From JBDSLU01 sp039916225 (GTDB taxonomy: Bacteria; Acidobacteriota; Vicinamibacteria; Vicinamibacterales; Vicinamibacteraceae): 24,431 nucleotides of DNA. This document shows positions 7,277 to 14,360 of the stretch, piece by piece. The stretch is from assembly GCA_039916225.1 (NCBI GenBank), contig JBDSLU010000248.1, forward strand, positions 1-24,431. Direction: 5' to 3'. A program made the translations under genes and the position numbers. Numbering within the stretch: the first letter of the stretch is position 1; the number at the start of each line of letters is the position of its first letter. The notes below the pieces were generated by a model. It worked only from the letters and a program-made list of their open reading frames with translations. It did not search any database and was not told the origin of the DNA.

Positions 7277-8920
7277 CTACTTCGGCGGGAGCGCCTTGAG
7301 CCAGGCGGCGATCTTCGCGGCCACGTCCTGCGACACGGTCCGATCGGGGAGCGAGCCGTACTCCGAGACATCGCCTGTCTTCGCTGGCACCAGCAGGTGG
7401 TTGATGCCGGGCAGGACGACGATCTCGGTCTTCGACGCCTTCTTGCGGGCGTTGGCCAGCACGCCGAGCTTCTCGGCATGGTGCGGCGGCACCTGGGTGT
7501 CCAGCGCGCCTTGGATCACGAAGATCGGCTGATCGAGCTTGGCGACGAGCGGGGCCGGATCGAAGGCCAGGAAGCTCGAGAACCAGGGCGACTCGGCCTG
7601 CTTGCGGATTTCGGCCGGCACGTCGTCCCAGCCCTTGCCGGTAAGGACTGCGGCCTGCACCTTCTTCTGCAGTTCGATCTTCGCAGCGTGCTCAGCCTCT
7701 GGGATCTTGCTGGTCTTGAGCGCGTACTGCTGCTGCTCGAGATTCAGCTGGGCGCCGGTGGTCCCGATGCCGGCGACGAGGGCGATGGCGTCGACCTGGC
7801 CGGCGCGCCGTGCTGCCAGGAGTGCCACCGCGGCCCCTTCGCTGTGGCCGAGCAGCGCGATGCGCTTGGGATCGATGTCCTTGCGCTTCTCGAGGAACTT
7901 GATCACCGCGACGACGTCTTCGGCATAGTCGCCGAGGGTGGCGAACTCGCTGCGGCCGCCGCTCTGGCCGACGCCGCGCTTGTCGTAGCGGATCACGGCG
8001 AAGCCGGCGTCGGCGAGGCCGTTGGCCAACTGCGCGAAGATCGGGATGCCGTAGGCTGTCTCGTCCCGATCGAGCGGCCCCGAGCCGGCGATCAGGACCA
8101 CGGCCGGCAGCTTCGCCGTCGGCGCCGCATCGGCTGGCTTGGACAGCGTGCCGGCCAGCTTGAAGCCGTAGGCGCTGACGGCGATCGACACGTCGGCGTC
8201 GTTGCCGCGATAGTGGCTCGAGGTGCGCGCGGCGACGGTGGCCACGTCTTCGCGAACCACTTCGAGGCCGATCGAGGGCATGGCGATCCGCATCAGCCGG
8301 GCGCCGTCCGTCCACACGTCGACGGCGAGCGCACCGCCGGGATTCTCGAAGGTGAGGGAGTGTTTGCGGGCCTCGAAGCTGCGTCCTGGCGCCGATACTC
8401 GCTCGGTCGACACCGCGCCGAGCGTCACCGTGATCTCGGCCTGGGGCGCGACGTAGACGCGGAACGTCGCCCCGGGGGCGGCCGTCGATATCCGCGCCGC
8501 CAACGCCTCATAGCTGCCGAAGATCAGGTTCGGCAGGACGATCGTCTGGGGGTCGACGGTGTCGGTCTTCGGAAACTGGCGCTCTTCCTGCACGATTTCG
8601 CTGGTCGCCTTGGTCCCGGCAAACGTGGTCTTGATGATCGAGGCCTGGCCCCTGAGGATGGCGTCGAGCAGCAGCGTCTTGGGATGCCAGGTCTTGTCGT
8701 AGGTGATCTCGGCGGTTCGCGTGTTCAGGGCGATCGGCGCGGCGATGGTCCCGGTCGACGTCACCTTCCAGCCGTCGTCGGTGACCAGTACGGTGGTCGT
8801 TTCGTTGCCGACCAGCTGCCCTTTGGCGAAGATGTGGAAGGTGGCGCTCTGGGCCGCGGCAGGCGCGGCGTGGAGCGCGGCGATCGTGAGGATCGCGCCC
8901 GTCAGGAGAGCCCGTATCAT
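7277..8920 (-). CDS. Secreted alpha/beta hydrolase (serine esterase/peptidase-like)
   Basis: I use ATG 8920 (547 residues); ATG 8932 would add four residues. The start IRALLTGAILTIAALHAAPAAAQ is a signal peptide cleaved near AAAQ-S. About 240 residues of beta-rich N-terminal domain follow (SATFHIFAKGQLVGNETTTV onward), a type that often precedes such hydrolases. The catalytic domain begins PAVVLIAGSGPLDRDETAYG and carries GFAVIRYDKRGVGQSGG, the nucleophile elbow GHSEG (Ser 360), Asp 474 in GALDTQVPP and His 508 in GINHLL, so the triad is complete. The cap-like insert 385-450 is helical and charged. The substrate (ester, amide or peptide) cannot be assigned. It points away from ygfZ across a region full of inverted repeats. 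Confidence 0.9.
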   Translation of the reverse strand: MIRALLTGAILTIAALHAAPAAAQSATFHIFAKGQLVGNETTTVLVTDDGWKVTSTGTIAAPIALNTRTAEITYDKTWHPKTLLLDAILRGQASIIKTTFAGTKATSEIVQEERQFPKTDTVDPQTIVLPNLIFGSYEALAARISTAAPGATFRVYVAPQAEITVTLGAVSTERVSAPGRSFEARKHSLTFENPGGALAVDVWTDGARLMRIAMPSIGLEVVREDVATVAARTSSHYRGNDADVSIAVSAYGFKLAGTLSKPADAAPTAKLPAVVLIAGSGPLDRDETAYGIPIFAQLANGLADAGFAVIRYDKRGVGQSGGRSEFATLGDYAEDVVAVIKFLEKRKDIDPKRIALLGHSEGAAVALLAARRAGQVDAIALVAGIGTTGAQLNLEQQQYALKTSKIPEAEHAAKIELQKKVQAAVLTGKGWDDVPAEIRKQAESPWFSSFLAFDPAPLVAKLDQPIFVIQGALDTQVPPHHAEKLGVLANARKKASKTEIVVLPGINHLLVPAKTGDVSEYGSLPDRTVSQDVAAKIAAWLKALPPK

Positions 8921-8942
8921 AGGGTGCAGCATACGCCGCCCG

Positions 8943-9029
8943 CACGCCGGCGCCGCCGCGCGCTCAGCGCGGCGACTAGCAGCCGGCGTGTCCGATGGGC
9001 GGTCCCCGGCGCGCGTGGGAGCGCGCCGG
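8943..9029. repeat. Cluster of inverted repeats in the hydrolase/ygfZ divergent region
   Basis: Three perfect GC-rich inverted repeats fill this region. An outer pair CACGCCGGC 8943-8951 / GCCGGCGTG 8982-8990 encloses an inner pair CGCCGCGC 8954-8961 / GCGCGGCG 8967-8974. A separate pair CCGGCGCGC 9006-9014 / GCGCGCCGG 9021-9029 follows, with loop GTGGGA. The last stem ends 6 nt before the ygfZ ATG, and its loop and first 3' base contain the only Shine-Dalgarno-like GGGAG (9017-9021). As RNA this could restrain ygfZ initiation; as DNA it could be operators for the divergent pair. Confidence 0.6.
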
Positions 9030-9035
9030 ATACAT

Positions 9036-10079
9036 ATGATGAGCACCATGCCTGGGTATGACGCCGCACGCTCGACCGCGGTCGTCGTCGATCGGTCGGG
9101 AGAAGGCCGCCTGCGGCTGACGGGCGCGGACCGCGTGAGCTGGCTGCAGGGCCTGGTCACCAACGACGTCGCCGCGCTCCAGCCCGGCCAGGGCTGCTAC
9201 GCCGCCTACCTGACCCCGCAGGGCCGGATGATCAGCGACCTGCGCATCCTGGCCACGCGCGAGGCGCTGCTGCTCGACGTGCCAACGGTGGCCCGGACGA
9301 CCGTCGCCGCCCGTTTCGAACAGTTCATCATCACGGAGGATGTCGTGGTCGAGGACGTCACCGCCCGCGTCGCGCGGCTCGCCGTGCACGGCCCCGCCGC
9401 GGCCGCGGTGGTGGCCAGCGCGCTGGACGTCCCGGTCGGCAGCCTGACGAGCCTGGCCGAGCACGCCCACATCGACGTCGAGTTCCAGGACGCCCCGGTG
9501 TTCGTCGCCGGCTGCCACGCCCTCGGCGGCCCCGGGTTCGACCTCTATTGCGCCGCCGAACGCGTCACCGACGTCGCGGCGCGGCTGTTCGCCGCGGGCG
9601 CCCAGGACATCACCGCGGACGCCTGGGACACCCTGCGCATCGAGGCCGGACTGCCGCTGTTCGGCGTCGACATGGACACCGAGACCATCCCGCTCGAGGC
9701 CGGGCTCGAAGCCAGCGCGATCAGCCAGACCAAGGGCTGCTACGTCGGCCAGGAAGTGGTGATTCGGATCCTCCATCGCGGCGGCGGACGGGTGGTGCGC
9801 CGACTGGTCGCGTGGGTCGCCGACACGGAATCGGAGTCCGACGCGGTCGTGCCGGCCGCGGCGACGCCGTTCACAATCGACGGCAAGGCCATCGGGCGCG
9901 TCACCAGCGCCGCGTGGTCGCCGACGCTGCGTCGGGTCATCGGGCTCGGCTACGCGCATCGCGATCACACCGAGCCGGGGACGAATCTCACCATCGGCGC
10001 CGAGCCGGCCGTCGCGGTTACCGTATCGACGTTGCCGCTCGTCGCCATGCCCGCCGCCGCCGCCGCGGAAGGCGCGTGA
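9036..10079 (+). CDS. ygfZ: Folate-binding YgfZ/GcvT-like protein (iron-sulfur maintenance)
   Basis: The protein is 347 residues from ATG 9036 (further ATGs at 9039 and 9048). The N-terminus RLRLTGADRVSWLQGLVTND and AYLTPQGRMISDLRI are the GcvT-fold folate-binding part. The diagnostic YgfZ motif KGCYVGQE lies at 233-240, with Cys 235. The C-terminal beta-barrel includes GKAIGRVTSAAWSPTLRRVIGLGYAHRD. Known YgfZ/IBA57 proteins use folate to help assemble or repair 4Fe-4S clusters in enzymes such as MiaB. The gene is followed by mutT with a GTGA overlap. MutY encoded just beyond needs a 4Fe-4S cluster, a plausible but unproven functional link. Its start region is enclosed by strong inverted repeats. 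Confidence 0.92.
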   Translation: MMSTMPGYDAARSTAVVVDRSGEGRLRLTGADRVSWLQGLVTNDVAALQPGQGCYAAYLTPQGRMISDLRILATREALLLDVPTVARTTVAARFEQFIITEDVVVEDVTARVARLAVHGPAAAAVVASALDVPVGSLTSLAEHAHIDVEFQDAPVFVAGCHALGGPGFDLYCAAERVTDVAARLFAAGAQDITADAWDTLRIEAGLPLFGVDMDTETIPLEAGLEASAISQTKGCYVGQEVVIRILHRGGGRVVRRLVAWVADTESESDAVVPAAATPFTIDGKAIGRVTSAAWSPTLRRVIGLGYAHRDHTEPGTNLTIGAEPAVAVTVSTLPLVAMPAAAAAEGA

Positions 10080-10471
10080 CGGCCGATCGAGCCATCGTCG
10101 TCGTCGCCGCGGCGATCATCGAGCGGGACGGCTGCTGGCTGCTGGCGCGTCGCCTGAAGGGGACTCATCTCGAGGGGCTGTGGGAGTTCCCCGGCGGCAA
10201 GATCGATCCCGGCGAGACGCTCGAAGCCTGTCTCGTGCGCGAGCTCGCCGAGGAGCTCGGCGTCGAGAGCCGCGTCGCCAGCCTGCGCTGGTCGACGGCG
10301 CACGACTATCCGAGCAAGCGTGTCGAGCTGCACTTCTACGACTGCACGATCAGCGGCGAGCCGCGGCCACTGCTCGGCCAGGAACTGCGCTGGGTCAGCG
10401 CGTCCGAGCTCGCGGGCCTGCCACTCCCGGAAGCCGACGCTGGGCTGGTGGCGCTGCTGACGCGAACGTGA
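10076..10471 (+). CDS. mutT: Nudix hydrolase, MutT-like (8-oxo-dGTP diphosphatase)
   Basis: GTG 10076 overlaps the ygfZ stop as GTGA and gives 131 residues, the standard MutT length. The sequence has a beta-strand AIVVVAAAIIERDGCWLLARR, then LEGLWEFPGGKIDPGET. The Nudix box GX5EX7REUXEEXGU is complete: Gly 41, Glu 47, RELAEELGV 55-63. The end ELRWVSASELAGLPLPEAD matches the MutT-type tail 'W.....L..L..P.AD'. Known MutT cleaves 8-oxo-dGTP to the monophosphate and so keeps the oxidised base out of DNA. Translational coupling to ygfZ is likely. The last 77 nt overlap the antisense 3' end of mutY. A related Nudix activity on another nucleotide cannot be excluded. Confidence 0.88.
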   Translation: MTADRAIVVVAAAIIERDGCWLLARRLKGTHLEGLWEFPGGKIDPGETLEACLVRELAEELGVESRVASLRWSTAHDYPSKRVELHFYDCTISGEPRPLLGQELRWVSASELAGLPLPEADAGLVALLTRT

Positions 10472-11132
10472 CGCAGCCGCGCGACATCGGGCACTCCTCG
10501 CAGAGCGGCTTGCGCGCCGAGCACAGCGTCGCACCGAAGTCCATCAGCGCCTGGTTGAAGTCGAAGACGTGCTTGTGGGGTAGCACGGCCCGCGACACCT
10601 CCCACAGGTGCGCCTTCATCGCGTGTGCCTTGGGATCGCCGGCGCCGACGAAGATCCGGTAGAGCACCCGGGCGACGTTGGTGTCGACGATCGCCGCGCG
10701 CTGGCGAAAGGCGAAGCTCATGATCGCGCCGGCAGTGTAGGGGCCGATGCCCTTGAAGCTCCGCAGCGTCGCTTCGTCCGAGGGCAGGCGCCCGTCGTAG
10801 CGCTCGACCGCTTCGCGTGCGATCGCCTGCAGCCGCCGCGGCCGGATGTTGTAACCGAGCGGCCGCCATGTCTGCACGACGTCGGCTTCGTCGGCGCCGG
10901 CCAGCGCGTCGAGCGACGGGTAGCGCGTCAGCCACTCCTCGTACTTCGGCAGCACGCGGTCGACCTGCGTCTGCTGCAGCATCATCTCGGAGACGAGGAT
11001 GTGGTACGGGTCGTCCGTCGTCCGCCACGGCAGCGTGCGACCGTTCTTCCGATACCAGACGAGGAGCCGCTGGCGGAACCATCGACGCCGCGCCGGAACG
11101 GGTGGCTGCAGCGTCGAGGCACGTCTGGGCAC
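10395..11132 (-). CDS. mutY: A/G-specific adenine glycosylase MutY, short form
   Basis: GTG 11132 gives 245 residues; the open frame upstream to 11387 is not MutY-like and runs under the neighbouring gene. The catalytic core is complete: LPWR (34-37), SEMMLQQTQ with catalytic Glu 49, helix-hairpin-helix FKGIGPYTAGAI (126-137) with the MutY-type Tyr 132, catalytic Asp 150 in IVDTNVARV, and the 4Fe-4S ligands C204-X6-C211-X2-C214-X5-C220. Only 25 residues follow the cluster, so the C-terminal Nudix-like 8-oxoG-recognition domain of typical MutY (about 350 residues) is absent. MutY removes adenine mispaired with 8-oxoguanine. The gene converges on mutT with 77 nt of shared 3' sequence. A MutY-related G/T mismatch glycosylase is the main alternative. 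Confidence 0.87.
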   Translation of the reverse strand: MPRRASTLQPPVPARRRWFRQRLLVWYRKNGRTLPWRTTDDPYHILVSEMMLQQTQVDRVLPKYEEWLTRYPSLDALAGADEADVVQTWRPLGYNIRPRRLQAIAREAVERYDGRLPSDEATLRSFKGIGPYTAGAIMSFAFRQRAAIVDTNVARVLYRIFVGAGDPKAHAMKAHLWEVSRAVLPHKHVFDFNQALMDFGATLCSARKPLCEECPMSRGCVTFASAAPPAQRRLPGVAGPRARTR

Positions 11133-11202
11133 GTCGCTAGGGTAGCAGCGGTCGGCCGCGCGTGAGGTAGCATCGACCCAGCCCCCTGGAGTGGAAGCCA
11201 CG

Positions 11203-11514
11203 ATGCGCCGATCGTCGGTCCTCTCGACGAGCCTGTTCCTGTTCCTCGTGGCGACCTCCGCCGCGGCAGCCCAGGCGCTGCCGAAGATCAAGGACAAACC
11301 TATTCCGGTCGCGGAGCGCCAGCGCTTGGGTGAGCTGCTCGACATCGTGCGGCACGCGGATCGCGTCGTCGCCCTGCCCGTGGACACGTTAACCTCGGCC
11401 GTCGCGCCGCGTTGTACCAGGCATGATTCGGCATCTGCTCGGCTTGGGCGTCGCGATTCCGTTGATCTATTTCGGTATTCAGCTGGCCGCAGCGCCCTTC
11501 CATCCGGGCTATAG
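11203..11514 (+). pseudogene. Small exported ORF, probably a truncated gene 5' end
   Basis: ATG 11203 has a good Shine-Dalgarno (GGAAG, 5 nt spacing) and begins with a signal peptide, RRSSVLSTSLFLFLVATSAA, cleaved near AAAAQ-A. The next 40 residues (LPKIKDKPIPVAERQRLGELLDIVRHADRVVALPVDTL) look like genuine protein. After about position 11395 the translation becomes Arg/Ser-rich and non-descript, and its last 92 nt overlap the well-supported DUF998 gene. I read it as the surviving start of an exported-protein gene cut off where the DUF998 gene joins. It could instead be a real 103-residue protein; no family is recognised. Confidence 0.4.
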
Positions 11515-12100
11515 CTTCCTCAGTCGCGACGCCAGCACGCTGGGCTCCGCTGTTTCGACGGCCCCGTGGGTGTTCAACGTCGGCGTGCTCGTCCTGGGCG
11601 TCCTGAAGATGGCGGTGGCCGGTGCCCTCATGCATGCCCTGCCGCGGGCCGGCGTCGGCCGCGTGCTGTCGGCGATGATGGCGCTGGCGCTCGCATCGGC
11701 CGGCGTTGGCAGCGTCAACGCCTTCCTCCACCCGCTGCCGGATCCGCGGCACACCGAGGGGATCCTCTCGCTCCTGGGCGGCGGCTTCGTCCTGTTACCC
11801 CTCCTCTCGGCCGCCGTGCTGTGGCGTCTGGGTGCGCGACGCTACGCCGTGCTGAACGTCGTCGCCTGTCTGGCCTTGATACCGGTGATGACCGGCCTCG
11901 TCCAGCGCGTGTGCATGCAGGCCGGCATCGATTTCTCCGGCTTCCAGGCGTTCCTCAACGGCTATCACGGCTTGATCCAGCGCGCGGGCGCCGCGGTGGT
12001 CTTCGTGCCGATCGGCCTGATTGCGCACCTTCTCCGGCGACGTTCCGCGGTCCGTGATGTCCCGCTGGCCGCGCAGCGACGGCCGGCCCCGGCGCGATGA
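11423..12100 (+). CDS. DUF998-type integral membrane protein
   Basis: This 225-residue protein has six predicted membrane helices: LLGLGVAIPLIYFGIQLAAA; WVFNVGVLVLGVLKMAVAGAL; VLSAMMALALASAGVGSVNA; GILSLLGGGFVLLPLLSAAV; YAVLNVVACLALIPVMTGLV; and AGAAVVFVPIGLIAHLL. The N-terminal YFGIQLAAAPFHPGYSFLSRDASTLGS segment after helix 1 is the DUF998 hallmark (pattern 'P.Y....ST.LGS'). Members have no proven function. Its start lies inside the preceding small ORF. It sits 63 nt upstream of a methyltransferase gene on the same strand and may be co-transcribed. The family assignment is from memory of the pattern and moderately sure; the membrane nature is certain. Confidence 0.75.
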   Translation: MIRHLLGLGVAIPLIYFGIQLAAAPFHPGYSFLSRDASTLGSAVSTAPWVFNVGVLVLGVLKMAVAGALMHALPRAGVGRVLSAMMALALASAGVGSVNAFLHPLPDPRHTEGILSLLGGGFVLLPLLSAAVLWRLGARRYAVLNVVACLALIPVMTGLVQRVCMQAGIDFSGFQAFLNGYHGLIQRAGAAVVFVPIGLIAHLLRRRSAVRDVPLAAQRRPAPAR

Positions 12101-12163
12101 GGAGCCCGCGCCTGGGCGGTATCATGCGGGGCACGGCCCCGGTTCGGGCCGCGCCGACACGCT

Positions 12164-12976
12164 ATGGATACCGACAACCGCCTCCTGTCCGACCGCTTCC
12201 CGCGCGCCTCGCGCTACCACCCCGACTGGCTGATCTCGAGCATCAGTGGCGGCGCCAACTCGCTGTGGCTCGCCGAATGGCTCACTGAAGTCGTCGAGCT
12301 GAAGCCGGCAATGCGCGTGCTCGATCTCGGCTGCGGCCGTGCCGCGCAGTCGATCTTCCTGGCCCGCGAGTTCGGCGTGCAGGTGTGGGCGACGGATCTC
12401 TGGTTCAGCGCCGCCGAGAACGAGCAGCGGATCGCCGATGCGGGCGTGGCCGACCGCGTGACCGCGGTGCACGCCGACGCGCGGTCTCTGCCGTTCGAGG
12501 CCGGGTTCTTCGACGCGATCCTGTGCATCGATTCGTTCCCCTACTTCGCGACCGACGATCTCTACCTGTCCTATCTGGCTCGCTTGGCCAAGGCGGACGG
12601 CACGCTCGCGCTGGCCGGCGCCTGCATGCTGCAGGAGATCGAGGGTGAGATTCCCGAGCACCTCCGCGCCTGGTGGGATCCGAGCGTGTGGGCGCTGCAT
12701 TCGCCGCAATGGTGGCGGCGGCACTGGGAGAAGACCGGCTTCGTGACCGTGGAGCGTGCCGAATCGATGCCCGATGGCTGGAAGCGTTGGCTCGACTGGC
12801 AGCGCGTGATCTGCCCGGATAACACGGTCGAACTGCAGGCCGTCGAGGCCGACGCCGGCCGCTACTTCGGCTATCTGCGGCTGGTGGCGCGCCGCCGCCC
12901 CGATGTGAATATCGACGCCCCAATCGCGGCCGTCCCGACCGAGTACACGAAGGCGCCGCTGCTACGCGGCGAGTGA
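12164..12976 (+). CDS. Class I SAM-dependent methyltransferase
   Basis: The protein has 270 residues. The N-terminal LLSDRFPRASRYHPDWLISSISGGANSLWLAEWLTE is helical. Motif I is VLDLGCGRA (52-60), the acidic end of strand 2 is WATDLW, ADARSLPFEAGFFDAILCIDSFPYF covers motifs II-III, and YLARLAKADGTLALAG covers motif IV-V. The C-terminal WWDPSVWALHSPQWWRRHWEKTGFVTVERAESMPDGW is a distinctive tryptophan-rich lid. The arrangement resembles small-molecule methyltransferases of the UbiE/cyclopropane-synthase-like group, but no substrate can be named. It lacks a strong Shine-Dalgarno and is 37 nt upstream of the PaiB-like gene. Confidence 0.85.
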   Translation: MDTDNRLLSDRFPRASRYHPDWLISSISGGANSLWLAEWLTEVVELKPAMRVLDLGCGRAAQSIFLAREFGVQVWATDLWFSAAENEQRIADAGVADRVTAVHADARSLPFEAGFFDAILCIDSFPYFATDDLYLSYLARLAKADGTLALAGACMLQEIEGEIPEHLRAWWDPSVWALHSPQWWRRHWEKTGFVTVERAESMPDGWKRWLDWQRVICPDNTVELQAVEADAGRYFGYLRLVARRRPDVNIDAPIAAVPTEYTKAPLLRGE

Positions 12977-13013
12977 GTATGATCGGCTTCGATGCCACGG
13001 GCGTCGCCGAGCC

Positions 13014-13646
13014 ATGTACATCCCACGCCATTTCGAGGAGACCCGCGTCGACGTCCTGCACCAGCTGATGCGGGCGGAGCCGTTCGCGATGCTGGTCACG
13101 CTCGGCCCCGGCGGCCTCAACGCCAATCACCTGCCACTCGAGCTCGATCCGGAGCCGGCGCCGTTCGGCACGTTGCGCGGGCACGTCTCGCGTGCCAACG
13201 AGGTGTGGCGCGCGACCAATCCGTCCGTCGAATCGCTCGTCGTGTTCCAGGGATCGCAGCGCTACATAACGCCGGCGTGGTATCCGACCAAGGAAGAGAC
13301 CGGAAAAGTGGTGCCGACGTGGAACTACGTCGTCGTCCACGGCTACGGCACGCCGCGCTTCATCGAGGATCCGGCCTGGCTGAGGGCGCACATCGAGCGG
13401 CTGACGGCGATCCACGAGACCGGCCGGGAGAGGCCGTGGCAGGTCGGCGACGCGCCGGACGACTACGTCGCCGGGCTGGTCCGCGGCATCGTCGGCTTCG
13501 AGATGCCGCTGACGCGGCTCCAGGGCAAGTGGAAGGTCAGCGAGAACCGCAACGAGGCCGACCGCGCCGGCATCACGTCCGGCCTGCGCGCCACAGTGGA
13601 TCCGGCATCCTCGGCGATGGCCGATCTCGTCGAGCGACGCACGTAG
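13014..13646 (+). CDS. paiB: FMN-binding negative transcriptional regulator, PaiB family
   Basis: At 210 residues this has the family's length and start (MYIPRHFEETRVDVLHQLM). Further family segments are AMLVTLGPGGLNANHLPLELD, GTLRGHVSRANEVWR, VVFQGSQRYITPAWYPTKEETGKVVPTWNYVVVHGYG, and the close GFEMPLTRLQGKWKVSENRNEADRAGI. The WYP.K...VPTWNY segment is the diagnostic FMN-split-barrel signature. In Bacillus subtilis PaiB is linked to control of sporulation and protease genes; most homologues are simply flavin-split-barrel proteins of unsettled role. It heads the run leading to the squalene genes. The family is certain; a regulatory role here is unproven. Confidence 0.9.
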   Translation: MYIPRHFEETRVDVLHQLMRAEPFAMLVTLGPGGLNANHLPLELDPEPAPFGTLRGHVSRANEVWRATNPSVESLVVFQGSQRYITPAWYPTKEETGKVVPTWNYVVVHGYGTPRFIEDPAWLRAHIERLTAIHETGRERPWQVGDAPDDYVAGLVRGIVGFEMPLTRLQGKWKVSENRNEADRAGITSGLRATVDPASSAMADLVERRT

Positions 13647-13664
13647 GGGCCGGCCGGCGAAGCG

Positions 13665-14360
13665 ATGTTCACGCTGGATCAGGTCGTTCCCTGGGGACGC
13701 TCGTTCGAGGAGTATCAGCGGATCTTCGCGCTGAGCGACGCCGATCTCGCGCGGCCGATCGTCGGCTGCGGTGACGGTCCGGCCGCGTTCAACGCCGAGG
13801 CGACGCGGCTTGGCGCCCGCGTCGTCTCCTGCGATCCGCTGTATCAATTCACCCTCGGCGAGATCGACGGGCGTCTCGGCGTGACCTGCGACACCGTGCT
13901 CGAGCAGACGCGCCGCAACGCCGGCCAGTTCGTCTGGGGCCACGGTATCGCCTCGATCGCGGAGCTGGGCACCGTGCGGATGCGCGCCATGCGAACGTTC
14001 CTCGACGACTACGATGCCGGGAGGGCCGCGGGCCGCTACGTCGATGCGAGCCTGCCGACGTTGCCGTTCGCCGACGCGTCGTTCGACCTCGCCCTGTGCT
14101 CGCACCTGCTGTTCCTCTATAGCGCGCAGCTCGACGAAGCGTTCCACGTCGCCGCCGTGCGGGAGATGTGTCGCCTGGCACCGGACGTCCGCATCTTCCC
14201 GTTGCTGGCGCTCGACGGGGCGCGGTCGCCGTTCGTCGACGCCTGCCTGGCCGAGGCCCGCGGCGCGGGCATGGACGCGACCATCGAGCGCGTCGACTAC
14301 GAGTTCCAGCGCGGCGGGAACGAAATGCTGCGCCTGCGCCGGGGCGCGGTTCCCGCGTGA
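13665..14360 (+). CDS. SAM-methyltransferase-fold protein, probable
   Basis: The product has 231 residues. It has an atypical motif I (IVGCGDGPAAFNAEATRLGARVVSCDPLY; GCGDGP at 34-39) with an acidic residue at the end of strand 2, then helices with MRAMRTFLDDYDAGRAAGRYVDASLPTLPF. A motif IV-like strand SFDLALCSHLLFLYS follows, and then a post-core helix EMCRLAPDVRIFPLLALDG. The order fits a class I methyltransferase fold. The substrate is unknown and the family unnamed to me. It lies 18 nt after the PaiB-like gene, and its TGA overlaps the GTG of hpnC (GTGA), so it is translationally coupled to the squalene pathway. That position makes an isoprenoid-linked role conceivable, but nothing in the sequence shows it. 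Confidence 0.75.
   Translation: MFTLDQVVPWGRSFEEYQRIFALSDADLARPIVGCGDGPAAFNAEATRLGARVVSCDPLYQFTLGEIDGRLGVTCDTVLEQTRRNAGQFVWGHGIASIAELGTVRMRAMRTFLDDYDAGRAAGRYVDASLPTLPFADASFDLALCSHLLFLYSAQLDEAFHVAAVREMCRLAPDVRIFPLLALDGARSPFVDACLAEARGAGMDATIERVDYEFQRGGNEMLRLRRGAVPA

Noticed and set aside
12405..14147. 580-residue minus-strand open frame across three genes
   Set aside because: It crosses three well-supported plus-strand genes and shows no family similarity.
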